Positions 50,587-58,997 of a stretch of 64,000 nucleotides of DNA are shown here, in pieces (the first letter of the stretch is position 1; every line of letters begins with the position of its first letter). Location: the NCBI GenBank assembly GCA_027489535.1, contig JAIXZO010000001.1, positions 186,001 through 250,000 on the forward strand, written 5' to 3'. Made by a program: the position numbers and the translations under genes. The stretch comes from Hyphomicrobiales bacterium. GTDB taxonomy: Bacteria; Pseudomonadota; Alphaproteobacteria; Rhizobiales; Beijerinckiaceae. The notes beneath the pieces are model-generated. The model worked only from the letters and a program-made list of their open reading frames with translations. It was not told where the DNA came from and ran no database searches.

Positions 50587-50600
50587 GTGCAACGCAGCAC
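50587..50600 (+). promoter_or_regulatory. candidate LacI-type operator before the HisD-like gene
   Basis: GTGCAACGCAGCAC is an imperfect palindrome with a central CG, the layout usual for LacI/GalR-family operators, 38 bp before the start of the operon that ends with a lacI-type gene. Assignment is inference. Confidence 0.3.
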
Positions 50601-50638
50601 GCCGACAACGAACATTCGATGATCCGAAGGAGGAGCCC

Positions 50639-51946
50639 ATGGCTCGCTGGTTGAAGAACGGCAAGGACGCCGAAGCGCGTCGCGACGCCGACGACAAGGT
50701 CCGCGCAACGGTCGAGGGCATCCTCGCCGACGTCGAAAAGCGCGGCGACGCCGCCGTGCGCGATCTCTCGCAGAAGTTCGACAACTACTCGCCGAAGGAA
50801 TTCTTCCTTTCGCCGAAGGAGATCGACGCGGCGATGGCGAAGCTGTCCAAGCGCGACATCGACGACATCGCCTTCGCGCAGACGCAGGTCCGCGGCTTTG
50901 CGCAGAAGCAGAAGGAATGCCTGAAGGATCTCGAAGTCGAGACGCTTCCGGGCGTCATCCTCGGCCACAAGAACATCCCGGTGAACGCGGTCGGCTGCTA
51001 CGTGCCCGGCGGGCGCTACCCGATGATCGCCTCCGCGCATATGAGCGTCGTGACCGCGAAGGTCGCGGGCGTGAAGCGCATCATCTCCTCGGCCCCTCCC
51101 CACCACGGCGCGCCGCATCCGGCCATCGTGGCCGCGATGCATATGGGCGGCGCGGATGAAATCCTCGTGCTCGGCGGCGTGCAGGCCGTGGCCGCCATGG
51201 CGATCGGCACCGAGACGGTGAAGCCGGTCGATATGCTGGTCGGCCCCGGCAACGCCTTCGTGGCGGAAGCCAAGCGCCAGCTCTACGGCCGCGTCGGCAT
51301 CGACCTGTTCGCCGGCCCGACCGAGACGCTGGTCATCGCCGACGAGACCGTCGACGGCGAGATCTGCGCGACCGACCTGCTGGGTCAGGCCGAACACGGC
51401 CCGAACTCCCCCGCCGTGCTGATCACCAATTCCGAGAAGCTCGCCCGCGACACGATGGCGGAGATCGAGCGCCTGCTCGGCATCCTGCCCACCGGCGAAG
51501 TCGCCCGTCAGGCTTGGGAAGACTACGGCGAGATCATCGTCTGCGAGAGCTACGAGGAAATGCTGAAGGAGGCCGACCATCTCGCCTCCGAGCACGTGCA
51601 GGTGATGACGGACCGCGACGACTGGTTCCTCGCCAACCTGACCAATTACGGCGGCCTGTTCCTCGGCCCGCGCACCAACGTGGCCTTCGGCGACAAGGTG
51701 ATCGGCACCAACCACACGCTGCCGACCAAGAAGGCCGGCCGCTACACCGGCGGTCTGTGGGTCGGCAAGTTCATGAAGACCTGCACCTATCAGAAGGTGC
51801 TCACCGACGAGGCCTCGGCCATGATCGGCGAGTACTGCTCGCGTCTGTGCATGCTCGAAGGCTTCGTCGGTCATGCCGAGCAGGCCAATGTGCGCGTGCG
51901 CCGCTACGGCGGCCGCAACGTGCCCTACGGCGAGGCGGCGGAATGA
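50639..51946 (+). CDS. histidinol dehydrogenase-family (HisD paralogue) dehydrogenase
   Basis: 435-residue zinc- and NAD-dependent dehydrogenase of the HisD family. Zinc-site positions are kept ([12 protein letters not shown] with Gln and His, [14 protein letters not shown] with Asp, [11 protein letters not shown] with His), but the substrate pocket differs from true HisD ([21 protein letters not shown]). It sits in an operon with an SDR and a LacI regulator, not with his genes, so it probably oxidises another diol or amino-alcohol; sulfopropanediol 3-dehydrogenase HpsN is a known paralogue of this type. It has a strong GGAGGAG ribosome site and overlaps the next gene by ATGA. Confidence 0.8.
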   Translation: MARWLKNGKDAEARRDADDKVRATVEGILADVEKRGDAAVRDLSQKFDNYSPKEFFLSPKEIDAAMAKLSKRDIDDIAFAQTQVRGFAQKQKECLKDLEVETLPGVILGHKNIPVNAVGCYVPGGRYPMIASAHMSVVTAKVAGVKRIISSAPPHHGAPHPAIVAAMHMGGADEILVLGGVQAVAAMAIGTETVKPVDMLVGPGNAFVAEAKRQLYGRVGIDLFAGPTETLVIADETVDGEICATDLLGQAEHGPNSPAVLITNSEKLARDTMAEIERLLGILPTGEVARQAWEDYGEIIVCESYEEMLKEADHLASEHVQVMTDRDDWFLANLTNYGGLFLGPRTNVAFGDKVIGTNHTLPTKKAGRYTGGLWVGKFMKTCTYQKVLTDEASAMIGEYCSRLCMLEGFVGHAEQANVRVRRYGGRNVPYGEAAE

Positions 51947-52707
51947 ACCTGCCGAAAACGCCGTCCTTCCGCCTCGACGGGCGCAAGGCTCTGATCACCG
52001 GCGCGGGGCGAGGCATCGGCCTCGCCGCCGCCACCGCCTTGGCCGAGGCGGGCGCGCATGTCGTGCTCGCCGCGCGGACCGAAAGCGAGATCGAGGAGGC
52101 CGCCGCGACCATGCGCGCCGCGGGCTGGTCGGCCTCGGCCTTGAAGTTCGACGCGCTCGACGTGGAGGGCATCGACGCCGTGCTCGACGCGGCGGGGCCG
52201 TTCGACATCCTCGTCAACAATGCGGGCACCAACCGGCCCAAGCCGATGACGGACATCACCATCGAGGACTTCGATGCGGTGATGGACCTCAACGTGCGCG
52301 CGGCCTATTTCGTCGCCCGCGCCGTGGTGCGGGGAATGCTGGCGGCGGGCATCAAGGGCTCGATCATCAACATCTCCTCGCAGATGGGGCATGTCGGCGG
52401 CCCGCGCCGGACGGTCTATTGCACGTCCAAGCACGCGATCGAGGGTCTGACCAAGGCCATGGCGGTCGAATACGGCCCGCAGGGCGTGCGCGTGAATACG
52501 GTCTGCCCGACCTTCATCGTCACCGAAATGACCCGGCCCTTCTTCGCCGACGAGACATTCCGCGCCTCGGTTCTGGCCAAGATCAAGCTCGGCCGTCTCG
52601 GTGAAATCGAGGACGTGATGGGGCCGGTGCTGTTCCTCGCCTCCGACGCGTCGAGCCTCGTGACCGGCTCGGCGCTGATGGTCGACGGCGGCTGGACCGC
52701 CGACTGA
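51943..52707 (+). CDS. short-chain dehydrogenase/reductase
   Basis: 254 residues. [10 protein letters not shown] (about 20-29) binds the cofactor, NNAG follows, and the catalytic Ser-Tyr-Lys triad is in [21 protein letters not shown] (Ser in SSQ, YCTSK). The C-terminal end SGS/DGGW-like block is [15 protein letters not shown]. Ala-Ala-Arg after beta-2 leaves NADP possible. ATGA overlap with the HisD-like gene suggests the two act on the same substrate series. Confidence 0.9.
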   Translation: MNLPKTPSFRLDGRKALITGAGRGIGLAAATALAEAGAHVVLAARTESEIEEAAATMRAAGWSASALKFDALDVEGIDAVLDAAGPFDILVNNAGTNRPKPMTDITIEDFDAVMDLNVRAAYFVARAVVRGMLAAGIKGSIINISSQMGHVGGPRRTVYCTSKHAIEGLTKAMAVEYGPQGVRVNTVCPTFIVTEMTRPFFADETFRASVLAKIKLGRLGEIEDVMGPVLFLASDASSLVTGSALMVDGGWTAD

Positions 52708-52711
52708 CGCC

Positions 52712-53758
52712 GTGGCGGGGCGCATCACATCCGTCGAAGTGGCGCGCCGGGCGGGGGTTTCCCGCTCGGCGGTGTCGCGCTGCTTCACGCCGGGTGCGAG
52801 CATCGCCGACGACACGCGCAAGCGCGTGATGGATGCGGCGAAGGCGCTGGGCTATCGCCCCAACGCCATCGCCCGCTCCTTGATCGCAGGCCGCTCGCGC
52901 ATGATCGCCGTGGTCGTCGCCTACCTCGAGAATCAGTTCTATCCCGACCTGCTGGCCCGCCTTGCGGACGAATTGCAGGCGCGGGGCTATCATCTCCTGC
53001 TGTTCACCGGCCCGTCCGACGGCAATTCGGACGCGCTGTTCGCGCAGATCCTCGCCTATCAGGTCGACGGGATCGTGCTCGCCTCCACCTCGCTGTCGTC
53101 GGCGCTGGCGGACGAATGCAATGCCGCCGGCATTCCCGTGGTGCTGATCAACCGCACCAACGACCGCGCGGGCGTGTCGAGCGTGACGGCCGACAACCGC
53201 AACGGCGCGCGCGCCCTGGCCGATTTCCTTTTGGCCGCCGGGCATCGCCGCTTCGGCTATGTCGCCGGCTCGGCCGGGTCCTCGACCAATCAGGACCGCG
53301 AAACCGCGTTCCGCGAACGCCTCGCCGAGCGCGGCGTGACGGAGGTGCTGCGCGAGGACGGCCTTTACTCGCAGGCGGGTGCGGCGGAGGCGGCGCGGCG
53401 GCTTCTGGGACGCGCGGACCGGCCGGACGCCGTGTTCTGCGCCAACGACCACATGGCCATCGCCGTGATGGACACCGCGCGCCATGAACTCGGCCTGCGC
53501 GTGCCCGAGGACGTGTCCATCGTCGGCTATGACGACGTCGGCCCCGCCCGTTGGCCCAGCTACGCGTTGACCAGCGTGGAACAGCCGGTCGGCACCATGG
53601 TGGATCTGGCGGTGGCGGCGCTGCTCGACCGCATCGAAGGCCGCGAAGCCGCCGCCCGCATCGCCCGCGTGCCGGGCGAGCTGGTGGTGCGCGCCAGCGC
53701 GAGACGGCCGGAGCACGGCGTGGTCCGCGTCGACGGCCGGGACGTTTGGCGGCCGTAG
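52712..53758 (+). CDS. LacI family transcriptional regulator
   Basis: 348 residues. The N-terminal LacI HTH and hinge (SVEVARRAGVSRSAVSRCF, then KALGYRPNAIARSL) precede a periplasmic-binding-like ligand domain with FCANDHMAIAVMDTARHELG and the typical VSIVGYDDV block. The GTG start lies four bases after the SDR stop, so it is in the same operon and probably regulates it in response to a pathway substrate. A candidate operator lies upstream of the HisD-like gene. Confidence 0.9.
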   Translation: MAGRITSVEVARRAGVSRSAVSRCFTPGASIADDTRKRVMDAAKALGYRPNAIARSLIAGRSRMIAVVVAYLENQFYPDLLARLADELQARGYHLLLFTGPSDGNSDALFAQILAYQVDGIVLASTSLSSALADECNAAGIPVVLINRTNDRAGVSSVTADNRNGARALADFLLAAGHRRFGYVAGSAGSSTNQDRETAFRERLAERGVTEVLREDGLYSQAGAAEAARRLLGRADRPDAVFCANDHMAIAVMDTARHELGLRVPEDVSIVGYDDVGPARWPSYALTSVEQPVGTMVDLAVAALLDRIEGREAAARIARVPGELVVRASARRPEHGVVRVDGRDVWRP

Positions 53759-53780
53759 GGGCGTCGAGGGCGCGGCTGGG

Positions 53781-53819
53781 TGGTTCGAGACGCCCCTTCG
53801 GGGCTCCTCACCATGAGGG
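53781..53819 (-). repeat. dispersed repeat family B, copy 2
   Basis: TGGTTCGAGACGCC...CTCCTCACCATGAGGG, inverted relative to the copy at 7008. The 349-bp gene-free stretch 53759-54107 consists mainly of repeats B and A. Confidence 0.75.
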
Positions 53820-53866
53820 TTTCCGAGGTGGGCTCTTTGGGGCTTCTTTGGTGGTCGCCCTCTCGT

Positions 53867-53964
53867 GTCATCCCGGCCGGAGCGCAGCGTAGAGCCGGGA
53901 CCCAGCCTTGTACCGCGATGCCCGGCAGCCTGGATCCCGGGTTGGCTTCGCGCCCCGGGATGAC
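53867..53964 (+). repeat. dispersed repeat family A, single copy
   Basis: From GTCATCCCGGCCGG to CCCCGGGATGAC, the same orientation as the array at 23867-24420, flanked on both sides by repeat B copies. Confidence 0.85.
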
Positions 53965-53993
53965 ACTCAGTTTGGCTGGTGTTCTTCGTGAGA

Positions 53994-54033
53994 CCTCATG
54001 GTGAGGAGGGGCGTCGCGCCGTCTCGGACCACG
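53994..54033 (+). repeat. dispersed repeat family B, copy 3
   Basis: CCTCATGGTGAGGAGGGGCG...CGTCTCGGACCACGG, same orientation as the copy at 7008. Confidence 0.75.
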
Positions 54034-54055
54034 GGATTTTGTGATGCCGGAGGGG

Positions 54056-54094
54056 TGGTTCGAGATGCCCCTGCGGGGCTCCCCACCATGAGGG
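54056..54094 (-). repeat. dispersed repeat family B, copy 4
   Basis: GGTTCGAGATGCC...CTCCCCACCATGAGGG, inverted relative to copy 3; the two together could form a larger stem. Confidence 0.7.
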
Positions 54095-54107
54095 CAAAAA
54101 GGCCGGC

Positions 54108-54743
54108 TCAGTCCTTGCCGCGGAGGGGCTCGTAGCTGGTCATCACCGCGCGGCGGTAGGCCGGGCGGGCGGTGAGGCGGTCGTACCAGGCGGCGAGGTG
54201 GGGGAGTTCGGGGCGGTCGATGTCCATGGTGAACCAGCGCCAGAGCATGGAGCCGGCGGGGATGTCGCCCATGGAGAAGTCGGACCCGGCGAGCCAAGGT
54301 TGGCCGGCGAGCAGCGAGTCGAGCACGGCGAGATGCTTGGTGGCCTGGGCGGTCAGTTCGCGGGCCTTTTCCGCGCTGCGCTGGGAGGGGGGCTTGCGCA
54401 CCACCTCCCAGAACAGGGGATTCATGGTTCCCGACAGCGTCGTCTGCTGCCAGTCCATCCATTGATCGGCGACGGCCGCCGTCTTGGGGTCTTCCGGCCG
54501 CAGCACGCCGCGGCCGTAGACGTCCGCGACGTAGCGGACGATGGCGTTCGATTCCCACAGCACCAACCCGCCGTCCTCGAGCGTGGGCACGAGGCGGTTG
54601 GGGTTGAGGCGGCGATATTCGGGAGTCTCCGTGCCGCCATAGGCGCCGCCGGCATCGATGCGCTCATAGGGAAGCCCCAGCTCTTCGAGAGCCCAGAGCA
54701 CCTTTTGAACGTTGACGGATGTCGCGCGGCCCCAGAGACGCAT
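54108..54743 (-). CDS. glutathione S-transferase family protein
   Basis: 211 residues. The thioredoxin-like N-terminus starts RLWGRATSVNVQKVLWALEELGLPYE, with Ser/Asn in the glutathione-activating region; LVLWESNAIVRYVADVYG supplies the gamma-Glu contact (Glu-Ser). The C-terminal domain has the GDIPAGSMLWRW block. It follows the cyclase-family gene by 10 bp on the same strand, so it may serve the same catabolic route, for example glutathione-dependent isomerisation. Substrate unknown. Confidence 0.85.
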   Translation of the reverse strand: MRLWGRATSVNVQKVLWALEELGLPYERIDAGGAYGGTETPEYRRLNPNRLVPTLEDGGLVLWESNAIVRYVADVYGRGVLRPEDPKTAAVADQWMDWQQTTLSGTMNPLFWEVVRKPPSQRSAEKARELTAQATKHLAVLDSLLAGQPWLAGSDFSMGDIPAGSMLWRWFTMDIDRPELPHLAAWYDRLTARPAYRRAVMTSYEPLRGKD

Positions 54744-54753
54744 GGAGTGGTCC

Positions 54754-55716
54754 TTACTTGATCGCCTGCGGGTTGATCGGCGAACCGGCTCCGCCGGGCA
54801 GGTGCAGCGGAGGCGCGGTGAAGAAGAATTCGTACACCTTGTCCGCCGCGCAGTCTTCGGCCAGCTCCTTGAGGTAGAAGATCTCGCCCATGGCGATGCC
54901 CATGGCCGGGATCACGACCCAATGCCAAGGCTGGTTGGCGTCCTTGGTCTCGTTGGGACGCACTTCGCAGCCCCAGGTGTCGGTGCAGATGCCGGCGACG
55001 TCCTTCTCGCGCAGCCAGTAGCAGGTTTCGAACGCGACGCCGGGGGCGTCGCCGCCCGCATAGCCGTGCCAATCCTTCTTGGCGAGGCAACGCTCCTGAT
55101 GGCCGGTGCGGACGATGACGAAGTCGCCCTTGCGGACTTCGACGCCCTGCGCCTTGGCGCAGCCGTCGAGGTCTTCATTGGACACGGCGTAGCCGTCGGG
55201 CAGGGAGTCGAGGCCCTTCCAGCGCGCCACGTCGAGCAGCACGCCGCGGCCGACCATCTTGTCGCGGTAGTTCTCGATGCCGAGCTTGCGGGCGCCGCGG
55301 GCGTCGACCAGCTTGGGATCGAAGCCGTTGTACATCTTGTCGTCGAGGAAGATGTGGCAGAGCGCGTCCCACTGGGTCGAGGCCTGGCAGGGCATGTTGA
55401 TGGCGTCGTCGGCGTAACGCAGCGTCGGGCCGTTCGGGCCGTCCTGATTGCCGGCGACGGCGTCGGTGCCGGTCGCGAGCATCGTGTGGATCGGGTTCCA
55501 GCGGCCGCCGAACAGGCCGGACTGGATCGGCTCCTTCAGCGACAGGCCGAGCGCGAAGACCTTGCCCTTCTTGATCAGCTTGCCGGCGTCGATGACGTCC
55601 TGCGGGGTGATGTTGTTCAGCGTGCCGAGCTGGTCGTCAGCACCCCAACGGCCCCAGTTGGACAGGGTCTTGGCGGCTTTATAGATCGCTTCGCGATTCA
55701 CCGGCTTGCGGGACAT
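54754..55716 (-). CDS. cyclase family protein (PF04199, kynurenine formamidase-like fold)
   Basis: 320 residues. It shows the family layout (NWGRWGADDQLGTLNNITP near the start, STQWDALCHIFLDDKMYNG at the metal site, CTDTWGCEVRPNE towards the C-terminus). Typical members hydrolyse amide or lactone-like bonds with zinc or manganese using an HxGTHxD motif; here the motif is the divergent WDALCHI type found in the longer, poorly characterised branch. It is divergent from the VOC gene across a 183-bp region with two palindromic operators. Confidence 0.8.
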   Translation of the reverse strand: MSRKPVNREAIYKAAKTLSNWGRWGADDQLGTLNNITPQDVIDAGKLIKKGKVFALGLSLKEPIQSGLFGGRWNPIHTMLATGTDAVAGNQDGPNGPTLRYADDAINMPCQASTQWDALCHIFLDDKMYNGFDPKLVDARGARKLGIENYRDKMVGRGVLLDVARWKGLDSLPDGYAVSNEDLDGCAKAQGVEVRKGDFVIVRTGHQERCLAKKDWHGYAGGDAPGVAFETCYWLREKDVAGICTDTWGCEVRPNETKDANQPWHWVVIPAMGIAMGEIFYLKELAEDCAADKVYEFFFTAPPLHLPGGAGSPINPQAIK

Positions 55717-55763
55717 TCATTTCCTCCGACGTTTTTCTCGTGTGGCTCGCCGCCCGCTTCGTT

Positions 55764-55777
55764 TGCACGCGCGTGCA
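55764..55777. promoter_or_regulatory. perfect 14-bp palindrome TGCACGCGCGTGCA
   Basis: Perfect palindrome with a CG centre in the divergent promoter region of the cyclase and VOC genes, 48 bp before the cyclase start and just beside the AT-rich operator. Layout fits a LacI/GntR-type site; the protein is unknown. Confidence 0.4.
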
Positions 55778-55779
55778 GC

Positions 55780-55801
55780 TTATTTATCATATGAAAAATA
55801 A
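55780..55801. promoter_or_regulatory. AT-rich palindromic operator, site 1
   Basis: A 22-bp near-perfect palindrome with core TTTATCATATGAAAAATAA, standing out in GC-rich DNA. It lies 64-85 bp before the cyclase gene start and shares TTTATCATAYGA with site 2. Confidence 0.6.
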
Positions 55802-55867
55802 GACGGGCGCGATGTCAATCGTCCGCGCGGCCGCATCGGACTTGCCGGCGGGCCGTGTCGGCGGTAA

Positions 55868-55883
55868 TTTATCATACGATAAA
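55868..55883. promoter_or_regulatory. AT-rich palindromic operator, site 2
   Basis: TTTATCATACGATAAA, a near-perfect 16-bp palindrome 16 bp before the VOC start codon, where bound repressor would block initiation or the first transcribed bases. The TetR protein encoded at 58227 in the same direction is the natural candidate. Confidence 0.6.
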
Positions 55884-55899
55884 CATTGCGGAGGCCGCG

Positions 55900-56427
55900 A
55901 TGCGTGCGCTCGGATTCAATCATTTGTCCGTGGGGTCCAAGGACCTCGAGACCTCGGTGCGGTTCTACGAGACCGTGCTCGGCATGGAGCGGATTCCCAC
56001 CTACAATTTCGGCTTCAAGACGCAGTATCTGCGCTGCGGCCGATTGCAGCTGCACGTGTTCGAACTGGAAGATCATGTGCCGTTCTTCCAGCACTTCGCC
56101 GTCGACGTGGACGATTTCCATGCCGTCTACGAGGCGGGCAAGGCCGCGGGGGCGCTCGATTCGGCGGCGTTTCGCAACAGCGTCAACGAATTGCCCGACG
56201 GGAGCGTTCAGATGTATCTGCGCGACCCCGGCGGCAACCTGCTCGAAGTGGATTGGCCGGACGTGAACACGCTCGATCGCTCCCGGATTCCGGAGATGCG
56301 CAAGCTCTCGGAATTCGCGGAACAGGACAGCGTTTCCTCGTCCGCCTCGCTCTATCTCGATCGGCCCGAATTCAAGGCGACCCTCGACGCCGCAACGAAA
56401 AAGACGACTTCTTCCGCCGTCGCGTGA
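55900..56427 (+). CDS. VOC family protein (glyoxalase/extradiol dioxygenase-like)
   Basis: 175 residues of the vicinal-oxygen-chelate fold. First-module metal ligand His lies in GFNHLSVGSKDLETSVRFYE; the second module offers HFAVDVDDFHAVY and the Glu of RDPGGNLLEVDWPD. The tail of about 45 residues after this is unusual for a glyoxalase. It could be a type I extradiol dioxygenase-like or isomerase-like enzyme of the operon VOC, monooxygenase, flavin reductase, tetR. GGAGG ribosome site. Confidence 0.82.
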   Translation: MRALGFNHLSVGSKDLETSVRFYETVLGMERIPTYNFGFKTQYLRCGRLQLHVFELEDHVPFFQHFAVDVDDFHAVYEAGKAAGALDSAAFRNSVNELPDGSVQMYLRDPGGNLLEVDWPDVNTLDRSRIPEMRKLSEFAEQDSVSSSASLYLDRPEFKATLDAATKKTTSSAVA

Positions 56428-56446
56428 ATCCCTTCAGGAGGCTCCG

Positions 56447-57670
56447 ATGTCCGATACCGTCGTAAAATTCGATCCAAAGCCGCGCTCCGGCGCGGGGCGC
56501 GAGCATGACGAGGTGCTCGACCGCGCCCGCGCGCTGCTGCCGGCGCTGCGCGCACGGGCGGGTTTGACGGAGGAGCTGCGTCGGCTGCCGCCGGAGACGG
56601 AGAAGGAGCTGCACGAGGCCGGGCTGTTCCGCTTCCTGCAGCCCAAGCGCGTGGGCGGCGCGGAGCTGGATTACGTCTCCATCGTCGACATGGGCGACGT
56701 GTTGGGGCGCGCCGACGCGTCGGTGGCGTGGAACGTGACGAATCTCGGCAGCCATCACTGGATGCTGGGCATGTTCGACAAGGCGGCGCAGGACGCGGTG
56801 TGGGACGAGAACCCGAACGTGCTGATCGCCTCGTCCTTCGTGTTCCCCGCCGGGCGGGCGCGGCGGGTGAAGGGCGGCTTCGTGCTTTCGGGCCGTTGGC
56901 CGTTCTCCTCCGGCGTCGGGCCGAGCGCCTGGAACATGCTGGCGGGGATCGTCTTCTCCGAGGACGAGGCGGATGCGCCGGACTATCGCGTGTTTCTGGT
57001 GCATCGGCGCGACTACCGCATCATCGACACGTGGAACGCGGCGGGGCTGCGCGGCACCGGGTCGCACGACGTCGAGATCGACGAACTGTTCGTGCCCGAC
57101 TTCATGACGCTGTCGACGAAATCGGTGGCCGGCGGGCCGACGCCCGGCAGTACGGCGAACCCGAATCCGTTGTATAAACTTCCCGTGTTCGCGCTGTTCG
57201 CCTATGTGCTTTCGGGCGTGGCGCTCGGCAATGCTCAGGGATGCTACGAAGACTATCTGGACGGAGCGAAGAAACGCGCTTCGACCTACAACCGCGCCAA
57301 GCTCGGCGAATTTCAATCCACGCAGATCAAGATCGCCTCCGCGGCGGCCAAGATCGACGCGGCGCGGCTGATCATGCGGCGCAACTGCATCGACGCGATG
57401 GAGGACGCCGTGCGCGGCCGCCTTCCCGACATGCTGGAGCGGACGCGCCACCGTCGCGACGGGGCGTTCACGGTCAACATGTGCACCGAAGCGGTGACGT
57501 CGTTGTTCGGAGCGTCCGGCGCGGGCGGATTGTATATGGGCAATGCGATGCAGCGGCAGTTCCGCGACGCGCATGCCGTCAACGCCCACATCGCGTTCAG
57601 TTTCGACGCGGCGGGGGCCAATTACGGGCGGGTGGCGCTGGGCCTCCCCTCCGAGAACGTGACGCTTTAA
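56447..57670 (+). CDS. flavin-dependent monooxygenase, oxygenase component (acyl-CoA dehydrogenase fold)
   Basis: 407 residues of the acyl-CoA-dehydrogenase-like oxygenases (HsaA and DszC group). Blocks seen: ETEKELHEAGLFRFLQP and PKRVGGAEL at the N-terminus, GRWPFSSGVGPSAWNM in the middle and GASGAGGLYMGNAMQRQFRDAHA at the C-terminus, where HsaA-type enzymes carry the catalytic His. It uses reduced flavin from the downstream reductase, 10 bp away, to hydroxylate an aromatic or heterocyclic substrate. The substrate cannot be named. Confidence 0.83.
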   Translation: MSDTVVKFDPKPRSGAGREHDEVLDRARALLPALRARAGLTEELRRLPPETEKELHEAGLFRFLQPKRVGGAELDYVSIVDMGDVLGRADASVAWNVTNLGSHHWMLGMFDKAAQDAVWDENPNVLIASSFVFPAGRARRVKGGFVLSGRWPFSSGVGPSAWNMLAGIVFSEDEADAPDYRVFLVHRRDYRIIDTWNAAGLRGTGSHDVEIDELFVPDFMTLSTKSVAGGPTPGSTANPNPLYKLPVFALFAYVLSGVALGNAQGCYEDYLDGAKKRASTYNRAKLGEFQSTQIKIASAAAKIDAARLIMRRNCIDAMEDAVRGRLPDMLERTRHRRDGAFTVNMCTEAVTSLFGASGAGGLYMGNAMQRQFRDAHAVNAHIAFSFDAAGANYGRVALGLPSENVTL

Positions 57671-57680
57671 GGGTCTGACG

Positions 57681-58211
57681 ATGACGAATGCCGTGCCGAG
57701 CCAGACCACCCGAACCGAAGCCGCGGAAGCGGAATTCGACCCGCGCGACTTCCGCAACGCGCTGGGGAGCTTCGCGACGGGGGTGACCATCATCACCGCG
57801 CAATTGCCCGACGGGCGGAGGGCGGGGCTGACCTGCAACTCCTTCGCGTCGGTGTCGCTGAATCCGCCGCTGGTGCTGTGGAGCCTCGTGACGCATTCGC
57901 CGAGCCTGACGCTGTTTCAGGAGGCGACGCATTTCACGGTGAACGTGCTCGGCGCATCCCAAGGCGATCTGGCGATGAAGTTCGCCCGCCCGGCCGACGA
58001 CAAGTTCGCGGGCGTGGATTGGACGCCGGGCTTGGGCGGGGCGCCGATCCTCGGCGGCGTCGTCGCGGTGTTCCAGTGCCGCAACTCCTACCGCTATTAC
58101 GGCGGCGACCACATCATCTTCCTCGGGGCGGTCGAGGCGTACGGCTATACCCGCGACGAGCCGCTTCTGTTTTCCCGCGGTGCGTTCGGCTCCTTCACGC
58201 CAGCTTCCTGA
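57681..58211 (+). CDS. flavin reductase (HpaC/HsaB-like)
   Basis: 176 residues. FRNALGSFATGVTIIT and RAGLTCNSFASVSLNPPLVLWSL are the flavin-binding blocks of the flavin reductase-like domain; GDHIIFLGAVEAYGY closes it. It supplies reduced FMN or FAD to the oxygenase encoded just upstream, completing a two-component monooxygenase. NADH versus NADPH use is not evident. Confidence 0.9.
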   Translation: MTNAVPSQTTRTEAAEAEFDPRDFRNALGSFATGVTIITAQLPDGRRAGLTCNSFASVSLNPPLVLWSLVTHSPSLTLFQEATHFTVNVLGASQGDLAMKFARPADDKFAGVDWTPGLGGAPILGGVVAVFQCRNSYRYYGGDHIIFLGAVEAYGYTRDEPLLFSRGAFGSFTPAS

Positions 58212-58226
58212 CGGTCATATCCACCG

Positions 58227-58925
58227 ATGAGCACAGTCGCTTCCGCCGCTCTCCCGCGCCCCAAACAGCGGCGTCTGTCGCCCGAGGATCGGCGGAGCGA
58301 CTTCATCCGCAAGGCCGCGGAATTCTTCTCGGAAGAGGGGTTCGACGGGGGTACGCGCGAACTCGCGCGCAAGCTCGGCGTGACGCAGCCGCTGCTGTAT
58401 CGCTACTTCCCGAGCAAGGAAGACCTGATCCGCGAGGTGTACCGCACGGTCTATCTCGACCGGTGGAATCCCGAATGGGACGCGCTGCTGACCGACCGCT
58501 CGCAGCCGATCCGCGAGCGGCTGCAGCATTTCTACGAGGCTTATACGGACGCGATCTTCACGCGCGAATGGATGCGCATCTATCTGTTTTCGGGGCTCAA
58601 GGGCGTCGAGATCAACCGGTGGTATGTCGGCATCGTCGAGGACCGCATCCTCAAGCGCATCGTGGTGGAATATCGCCATGAGGCGGGGTTGCCCGAGCAG
58701 GAGCCGGAACCGGCCGAGCTGGAACTCGGCTGGGTGCTGCATGGCGGCATCTTCTATTACGGCGTCCGCAAGCACATCTACGGATCCAACGTGCTCGAGG
58801 ACAAGGACCGCGTGATTTCCAACGCGCTCGACGTGTTCCTCGAAGGCATTTCGCGCGTGTTCGGCACGGGCGTGAAGGTGCGCAGCACGCTGGTCAGGCG
58901 ACCCGGGAGCGGCGACGAGGGGTGA
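58227..58925 (+). CDS. TetR/AcrR family transcriptional regulator
   Basis: 232 residues. The HTH (about 15-70) contains FIRKAAEFFSEEGFDGGTR, ELARKLGVTQPLLYRYFPSK and EDLIREVYRTVY. It is last in the operon with the VOC and monooxygenase genes, 15 bp after the reductase, and probably represses it through the palindromes at 55780 and 55868, with a pathway compound as ligand. A bidirectional terminator follows. Confidence 0.9.
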   Translation: MSTVASAALPRPKQRRLSPEDRRSDFIRKAAEFFSEEGFDGGTRELARKLGVTQPLLYRYFPSKEDLIREVYRTVYLDRWNPEWDALLTDRSQPIRERLQHFYEAYTDAIFTREWMRIYLFSGLKGVEINRWYVGIVEDRILKRIVVEYRHEAGLPEQEPEPAELELGWVLHGGIFYYGVRKHIYGSNVLEDKDRVISNALDVFLEGISRVFGTGVKVRSTLVRRPGSGDEG

Positions 58926-58946
58926 CGTCCGCCCTCCTCCGCAACG

Positions 58947-58980
58947 AAAAAGGCCCGCCTTTCGGCGGGCCTTTTCTTTA
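58947..58980. terminator. bidirectional intrinsic terminator
   Basis: AAGGCCCGCC and GGCGGGCCTT pair around TTTC, with A-rich sequence on the left and TTTTCTTTA on the right. It serves the tetR gene (+) and the amidohydrolase gene (-). Confidence 0.88.
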
Positions 58981-58997
58981 TCGACGCCAGCGGCCGA

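Noticed and set aside
50639-51946. Histidinol dehydrogenase of histidine biosynthesis
   Set aside because: Diverged substrate-pocket motifs and a catabolic operon with SDR and LacI genes argue for a paralogue.
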